From the NCBI GenBank assembly GCA_944386335.1, contig CALXAQ010000075.1:1-10059 (forward strand): a DNA stretch of 10,059 nucleotides, written 5' to 3'. A program made the position numbers and the translations under genes. Shown piece after piece: positions 6,640-10,059 of the stretch. Numbering within the stretch: the first letter of the stretch is position 1; every line of letters begins with the position of its first letter. The notes beneath the pieces were generated by a model. It was given only the letters and a program-made list of their open reading frames with translations. It made no database searches and was not told where the DNA came from. Source of the DNA: an uncultured Clostridia bacterium. Its GTDB lineage: Bacteria; Bacillota; Clostridia; TANB77; CAG-508.

Positions 6640-7626
6640 TCACATTTCATCCTTTTTTTCTCTCGTCATTAATTGATTGACTGCCACTTTTGGATCTAAA
6701 TGATGATATAGCATATCATATACAGCTTCTACTATTGGCATTTCTACATGATATTTTTGAGATAGTTCATAGGCTACTTCTATATTATCTACGCCTTCTA
6801 TTACCATACCAATTTCCGCTCTTGCTTCTTCTAATGTTTTTCCTTGTCCTATTAGCTTTCCTGCTCTTCTATTTCTACTATGCTCGCTAAGGCATGTTAC
6901 AATTAGGTCTCCTAAACCTGTCAATCCATAAAAAGTTTCTTCTTTACCTCCAAGTATAGTACCTAACCTTGCTATTTCTTTTAATCCTCTTGTAATTAAA
7001 GCTGCAAAAGTATTATCTCCTAATCCAATTCCCGCTGCTACACCCGCACAAAAGGCAATAATATTTTTTAAAGCTCCTCCTAATTCAATTCCCCTCATAT
7101 CATCAGAAGTGTACACTCTTAAATTTTCATTCATAAATACATCTTGCAAAAGTTTGGCGTCTTCTTTATTCTCTGCTGCAATTACCATAGCGGTAGGAAT
7201 TGCTCTAGATACTTCTTCTGCATGACTTGGACCAGATAACACAGCAAGCCTTGTCTCTGGCATTTCTTCTTTTAATACCATATCTAAAGTAGAAAGCGTT
7301 TCTTTTTCAAATCCTTTTGTACAAATTACTACAATTTGATTCGTAACATAATTTTTATATTCTCTTACTGTGCTTCTCGTAAATTTAGAAGGAGTAACAT
7401 GCAAGATAATCTCGCTCTCCTTTATTGCTTCTGGATAGGAAGTAGTACAACCCACACCTTCTGGTATAGTTACTTCTGGAAGAAACTTGCACTTTCTTTC
7501 TTTGTTAATAAGATTTGCTTCCTCCTCCATATAGGACCATATTTTTATAGAATGTCCCATTTTTGCTAAATGGATGGCAAGTGCCACTCCCCAACTTCCA
7601 CTTCCTATGATGGCTATTTTCTTCAT
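6640..7626 (-). CDS. gpsA: Glycerol-3-phosphate dehydrogenase [NAD(P)+]
   Basis: Reduces dihydroxyacetone phosphate to sn-glycerol-3-phosphate with NAD(P)H in the cytoplasm, giving the backbone for phospholipids. From the ATG at 7626 the protein has 328 residues, the usual length. The Rossmann motif GSGSWG is at 8-13, CTKGFE at 102-107 and LSGPSHAEEV at 130-139. The catalytic Lys in GGALKNIIAF is Lys187. Substrate and nucleotide-binding residues lie in GLTGLGDL (234-241) and SRNRRAG (250-256). A longer frame begins at 7671, but its 15 extra residues precede MKKIAIIGSG. AAAGGAAG lies 7 nt before the 7626 start, so 7626 is preferred. It directly follows plsY, which uses its product, and a hairpin (7652-7696) sits between them. 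Confidence 0.96.
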   Translation of the reverse strand: MKKIAIIGSGSWGVALAIHLAKMGHSIKIWSYMEEEANLINKERKCKFLPEVTIPEGVGCTTSYPEAIKESEIILHVTPSKFTRSTVREYKNYVTNQIVVICTKGFEKETLSTLDMVLKEEMPETRLAVLSGPSHAEEVSRAIPTAMVIAAENKEDAKLLQDVFMNENLRVYTSDDMRGIELGGALKNIIAFCAGVAAGIGLGDNTFAALITRGLKEIARLGTILGGKEETFYGLTGLGDLIVTCLSEHSRNRRAGKLIGQGKTLEEARAEIGMVIEGVDNIEVAYELSQKYHVEMPIVEAVYDMLYHHLDPKVAVNQLMTREKKDEM

Positions 7627-7633
7627 TATTTTT

Positions 7634-7641
7634 CTTCCTTT
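7634..7641 (-). promoter_or_regulatory. RBS that decides the gpsA start
   Basis: AAAGGAAG on the minus strand is 7 nt upstream of the ATG at 7626. The upstream in-frame ATG at 7671 would place this site inside the coding region and add residues before the Rossmann strand. Confidence 0.75.
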
Positions 7642-7651
7642 CGTATATTTT

Positions 7652-7696
7652 CTAATAAAAATAGAGGGCATAATATTTCAAAGTTTCATTATACCC
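7652..7696 (-). terminator. Hairpin with T-rich tail between plsY and gpsA
   Basis: On the minus strand GGGTATAAT (7696-7688) pairs with ATTATGCCC (7674-7666) through 9 bp including one G-T pair, with a 13-nt loop. TCTATTTTTATT follows. The form fits a moderate intrinsic terminator or attenuator within the der-plsY-gpsA row. The left arm also contains TATAAT, which could be a -10 for gpsA, but only a poor -35 is present. Confidence 0.5.
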
Positions 7697-7723
7697 TTGC
7701 TTTTTATATGTTTTATTTCTCTA

Positions 7724-8365
7724 CTATTTTATCTTTTTAAAATCTAATTTGTTTTCTGTTCCAGAAAGTAATCTTTTGATATTGCTTCTATGATTAAATA
7801 TAACAATAGCTGCTAAGATAATAGAAAATACAATATAGTTGAAATGGCTACCTGGTACTAAATAACCTGTAGATTCTGGCATACATAGTACTAAAATGGG
7901 ATATAAAATAGCTGCTCCCACAGAGCCTAAAGACACCATTTTAGTAAGTATCATTAGTACTAAAGCAAATATCAAACAAATAAGACCAATATGCCAATTT
8001 ATCATTAATAATACGCCTAATGCTGTTGCTACTCCTTTTCCTCCTTTAAATCCAAAGAAGATAGGAAAAGTATGTCCTAATACAACAAAAATTGCAGCAA
8101 GTTGTACCAAAGTATCTGCTCCTTCTTTAGTAATAAGACCTGTAATATACGCTATTAAAACAGCAACCACACCTTTTAAAATGTCACATATTAAAGTAAT
8201 AATAGAGGCTTTTTTTCCTACTGTACGAAGTACATTTGTAGTTCCTGCATTTCCACTTCCTTTTTCTCTTACATCAAAACCAGCCATTTTTTTGCTGATA
8301 ATTACAGAAAAACTAATGCTACCTAATAAATAGGCAATAACCGATACAATAATCATTGCTACCAT
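7724..8365 (-). CDS. plsY: Acyl-phosphate:glycerol-3-phosphate acyltransferase
   Basis: Integral membrane enzyme that transfers an acyl group from acyl-phosphate to position 1 of glycerol-3-phosphate, the first step of phosphatidic acid synthesis in Gram-positive bacteria. All three PlsY motifs are visible in the 213 residues: GSGNAGTTNVLR (36-47); GHTFPIFFGFKGGKGVAT (97-114), with the glycine-rich phosphate loop; and NHRSNIKRLLSGTE (191-204). Hydrophobic helices lie at about 4-22, 55-76, 86-104, 115-140, 146-162 and 175-190. AAGGA about 8 nt upstream supports the start at 8365. It lies 50 bp after der and 97 bp before gpsA, whose product is its substrate. The PlsX gene that makes acyl-phosphate is not in the window. 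Confidence 0.97.
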   Translation of the reverse strand: MVAMIIVSVIAYLLGSISFSVIISKKMAGFDVREKGSGNAGTTNVLRTVGKKASIITLICDILKGVVAVLIAYITGLITKEGADTLVQLAAIFVVLGHTFPIFFGFKGGKGVATALGVLLMINWHIGLICLIFALVLMILTKMVSLGSVGAAILYPILVLCMPESTGYLVPGSHFNYIVFSIILAAIVIFNHRSNIKRLLSGTENKLDFKKIK

Positions 8366-8415
8366 ATTTTCATCCTTCTTTCTTTTTTATATTTTCTAGA
8401 TGCCTCTTGCTTTGC

Positions 8416-9744
8416 TTATTTTTGTGCATCCTTATCACTTTTCTCTCTTACCATCATACGAATAGGTGTACCTGTTAAATCAAATTCTTTACGGATTTGA
8501 TTGACTAAATATCTTTCGTAAGAAAAGTGAAATAGTTTTTTATCATTTACAAAAACCACAAATGTAGGTGGTTTTGTAGCAGCCTGTGTCATGTAATAAA
8601 TTTTTAACCTTTTTCCTTTATCTGTTGGTGGCTGTGTAATAGCAATTGCTTCATTTAGCACCTGATTTAGTACTGCTGTAGAAACACGCATCGCATTTTT
8701 ATTTGCTACCTGATTAATCATTTCAAATAGCTTTGTTACTCTTTGTCCTGTTTTTGCAGAAATAAAAATAATAGGAGCATAAGCTAAATAAGGTAAGTCT
8801 TGATATATTTGTTTTTTGTATTTTTCTGTAGATTTATCATCTTTCTCTATCGTATCCCATTTATTTACCACAATGATAATACCTTTTCCTGCTTCATGTG
8901 CTTCTCCTGCAATTTTTGTGTCTTGCTGAGTAACTCCTTCATTCGCATCTATTAAAATAAGACACACATCTGCTCTTTCTACTGCCATCAAACTTCTCAT
9001 AACACTGTATTTTTCAATTTTCTCTTCTACCTTGCTTTTTCTTCTAATACCTGCTGTATCAATAAAAACATATTTTCCAAATTCGTTTTCAAAAGGAGAA
9101 TCAATTGCATCTCTGGTAGTTCCTGCTATGTCACTCACAATAACCCTATTTTCTCCCAGAATTTTATTAATTAAAGAAGATTTTCCTACATTTGGCTTTC
9201 CTATTACAGCTACTTTAATCGTTTCGTCTTCTTGGTTTTCCTCTTCTTTTGGTAATTTTTCATAAATAGCATCCAAAACATCACCAATGCCAATAGCATT
9301 TACAGAGGATACCGGATAAGGATCTCCTAATCCTAAATGATAAAATTCATATACCTCTGGCATAGTTTCACCATATTGGTCTGCTTTATTGCATACTAAA
9401 ATGATAGGCTTCTTAGATTTTTTTAGCATTAAACTAATTTCCTTATCATCTGCCGTAACACCTTGTTTTACATCTGTAATAAATACAATCACATCTGCAA
9501 GTTCCATGGCAATGTTTGCTTGCTCACGCATTTGTGATAAAATGACATCATTGGTTTCCGGCTCAATTCCCCCTGTATCTACTAAATAAAACGATTTTCC
9601 TCTCCAATTTGCTTCAGCATAAACCCTATCTCTTGTAACACCCGGCTCATCTTCCACAATAGAAATACGTATTCCTGCAATATAATTAAAAAAGGTAGAT
9701 TTTCCTACATTTGGCCTTCCTACTATAGCAACAGTTGGTTTCAT
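8416..9744 (-). CDS. der: Ribosome-assembly GTPase Der (EngA)
   Basis: Essential GTPase with two tandem G domains that assists late assembly of the 50S subunit. With the ATG at 9744 the protein has 442 residues, normal for Der. G domain 1 has GRPNVGKS (9-16), DTGG (56-59) and NKAD (119-122). An acidic linker (KEEENQEDE, 166-174) follows. G domain 2 has GKPNVGKS (182-189), DTAG (229-232), NKWD (294-297) and SAK (329-331). The KH-like domain covers about 350-436, and the tail is short and charged. A GTG at 9753 would add three residues, but it overlaps the GGAG itself, while the ATG at 9744 is 8 nt from GGAG. It is the first gene of the der-plsY-gpsA-dtd row, with a strong promoter upstream. 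Confidence 0.97.
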   Translation of the reverse strand: MKPTVAIVGRPNVGKSTFFNYIAGIRISIVEDEPGVTRDRVYAEANWRGKSFYLVDTGGIEPETNDVILSQMREQANIAMELADVIVFITDVKQGVTADDKEISLMLKKSKKPIILVCNKADQYGETMPEVYEFYHLGLGDPYPVSSVNAIGIGDVLDAIYEKLPKEEENQEDETIKVAVIGKPNVGKSSLINKILGENRVIVSDIAGTTRDAIDSPFENEFGKYVFIDTAGIRRKSKVEEKIEKYSVMRSLMAVERADVCLILIDANEGVTQQDTKIAGEAHEAGKGIIIVVNKWDTIEKDDKSTEKYKKQIYQDLPYLAYAPIIFISAKTGQRVTKLFEMINQVANKNAMRVSTAVLNQVLNEAIAITQPPTDKGKRLKIYYMTQAATKPPTFVVFVNDKKLFHFSYERYLVNQIRKEFDLTGTPIRMMVREKSDKDAQK

Positions 9745-9752
9745 TCTTTTCA

Positions 9753-9760
9753 CTCCTTTT
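9753..9760 (-). promoter_or_regulatory. RBS that decides the der start
   Basis: AAAAGGAG on the minus strand. It is 8 nt from the ATG at 9744. The alternative GTG at 9753 uses the last G of this same site as its first base, so it cannot be served by it. Confidence 0.75.
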
Positions 9761-9772
9761 TCTTACAGCCTC

Positions 9773-9801
9773 ATTTTATCTCATTTTTTAATTTACGTCA
9801 A
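9773..9801 (-). promoter_or_regulatory. der promoter
   Basis: On the minus strand TTGACG (9801-9796) and TAAAAT (9778-9773) are separated by exactly 17 bp. The start would lie near 9766, giving a leader of about 20 nt. This probably drives der-plsY and, with read-through, gpsA-dtd. Confidence 0.75.
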
Positions 9802-9880
9802 GGTGTCCCACTCATCCCTGACATTTTTGTGACATGTCTCATTTAGGCCCTGACTTAAATGAGACATTGACATTTTTCGA
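9802..9880. repeat. Palindromic, REP/MITE-like intergenic element
   Basis: An 11-bp perfect stem, TGTCTCATTTA (9835-9845) with TAAATGAGACA (9856-9866), surrounds a 10-base loop. Direct copies of TGACATTTTT occur at 9819-9828 and 9868-9877, and of CCCTGAC at 9816-9822 and 9848-9854. The 8-bp palindrome GACATGTC is at 9831-9838. The element fills the gap between the upstream gene's stop and the der promoter. There is no T-tail, so it is not a standard terminator. Mobility is inference. Confidence 0.55.
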
Positions 9881-10059
9881 CTATATTCTTGGGCTATATT
9901 TTATTTTTAGCCCCACTAAAACACAAAGCCCGATGAAAGAGATAACAGCAGATACTTTCATTATCCATGTTCCTGTATATTGTACTTGCACTGTAGCTTT
10001 TTCTAATACAGGAATTTCTACTCCCACAAATCCATTTTCTGTTTCTAGGGTTTTTAGTT
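9881..10059 (-). CDS. C-terminal end of an integral membrane protein (5' part off window)
   Basis: Only the last 58 codons are present, in the frame ending at the TAG at 9883-9881. They read LETENGFVGVEIPVLEKATVQVQY, then TGTWIMKVSAVISFIGLCVLVGLK and a short basic tail (IKYSPRI). This is a beta-rich extracytoplasmic piece followed by one final membrane helix. The pattern VxVxYxGT followed by a C-terminal helix recalls large multi-spanning membrane proteins of the YfhO or PTPS-related glycan-modification type, but 58 residues are too few to assign a family. It is on the same strand as der, which has its own promoter, so it is probably a separate unit. Confidence 0.65.
   Translation of the reverse strand, partial: LKTLETENGFVGVEIPVLEKATVQVQYTGTWIMKVSAVISFIGLCVLVGLKIKYSPRI

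Noticed and set aside
6447..9589. Plus-strand frames opposite dtd, gpsA, plsY and der, including one of 145 codons at 7896-8333
   Set aside because: Each lies antisense to a gene with complete family motifs and has no RBS; they are mirror frames.

Overview
The window looks like a chromosomal segment of an AT-rich, low-GC Gram-positive bacterium (Bacillota), most likely of class Clostridia. The evidence is strong AGGAGG-type ribosome binding sites, sigma-A-like promoters (TTGACA/TATAAT type), A/T-ending codons throughout, an A-type RNase P RNA, and the der-plsY-gpsA gene order familiar from clostridia. No plasmid, phage, CRISPR or transposase gene is visible. The species cannot be named from the sequence.

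Layout. Bases 1-2692 (minus) hold the first 897 codons of a very large secreted surface protein made of at least nine tandem Ig-like beta-sandwich repeats; its C-terminus lies beyond the left edge. Bases 2840-3259 (minus) encode a 139-residue protein I do not recognise. It is divergent from an RluA-type 23S/tRNA pseudouridine synthase (3415-4308, plus). That gene runs tail-to-tail into rnpB, the RNase P RNA (about 4308-4668, minus), whose own promoter is nearly perfect. Next come a membrane-anchored protein of unknown function (4748-5680, minus) and, divergent from it, a 105-residue unknown protein (5788-6105, plus).

From 9744 down to 6144 four minus-strand housekeeping genes are spaced 50-97 bp apart: der (ribosome-assembly GTPase), plsY and gpsA (consecutive steps of phospholipid synthesis: glycerol-3-phosphate is made by GpsA and acylated by PlsY), and dtd (D-aminoacyl-tRNA deacylase). 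der has its own promoter at about 9773-9801. A hairpin with a T-rich tail sits between plsY and gpsA, and a REP-like palindrome sits between gpsA and dtd. Bases 9881-10059 are the C-terminal tail of an integral membrane protein, separated from der by a palindromic repeat-like element.

Three gene starts should be moved downstream of the longest reading frame on RBS evidence: der to 9744, gpsA to 7626 and the membrane protein to 5680. I do not see a clear new multi-gene system. The observations most worth a second look are the mixed-type repeat array in the surface protein, the rnpB terminator that appears to lie inside the rluA-like coding sequence on the opposite strand, and the palindromic elements between genes. 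The only stretch over 300 bases without a protein gene, 4309-4747, is filled by rnpB and its promoter.
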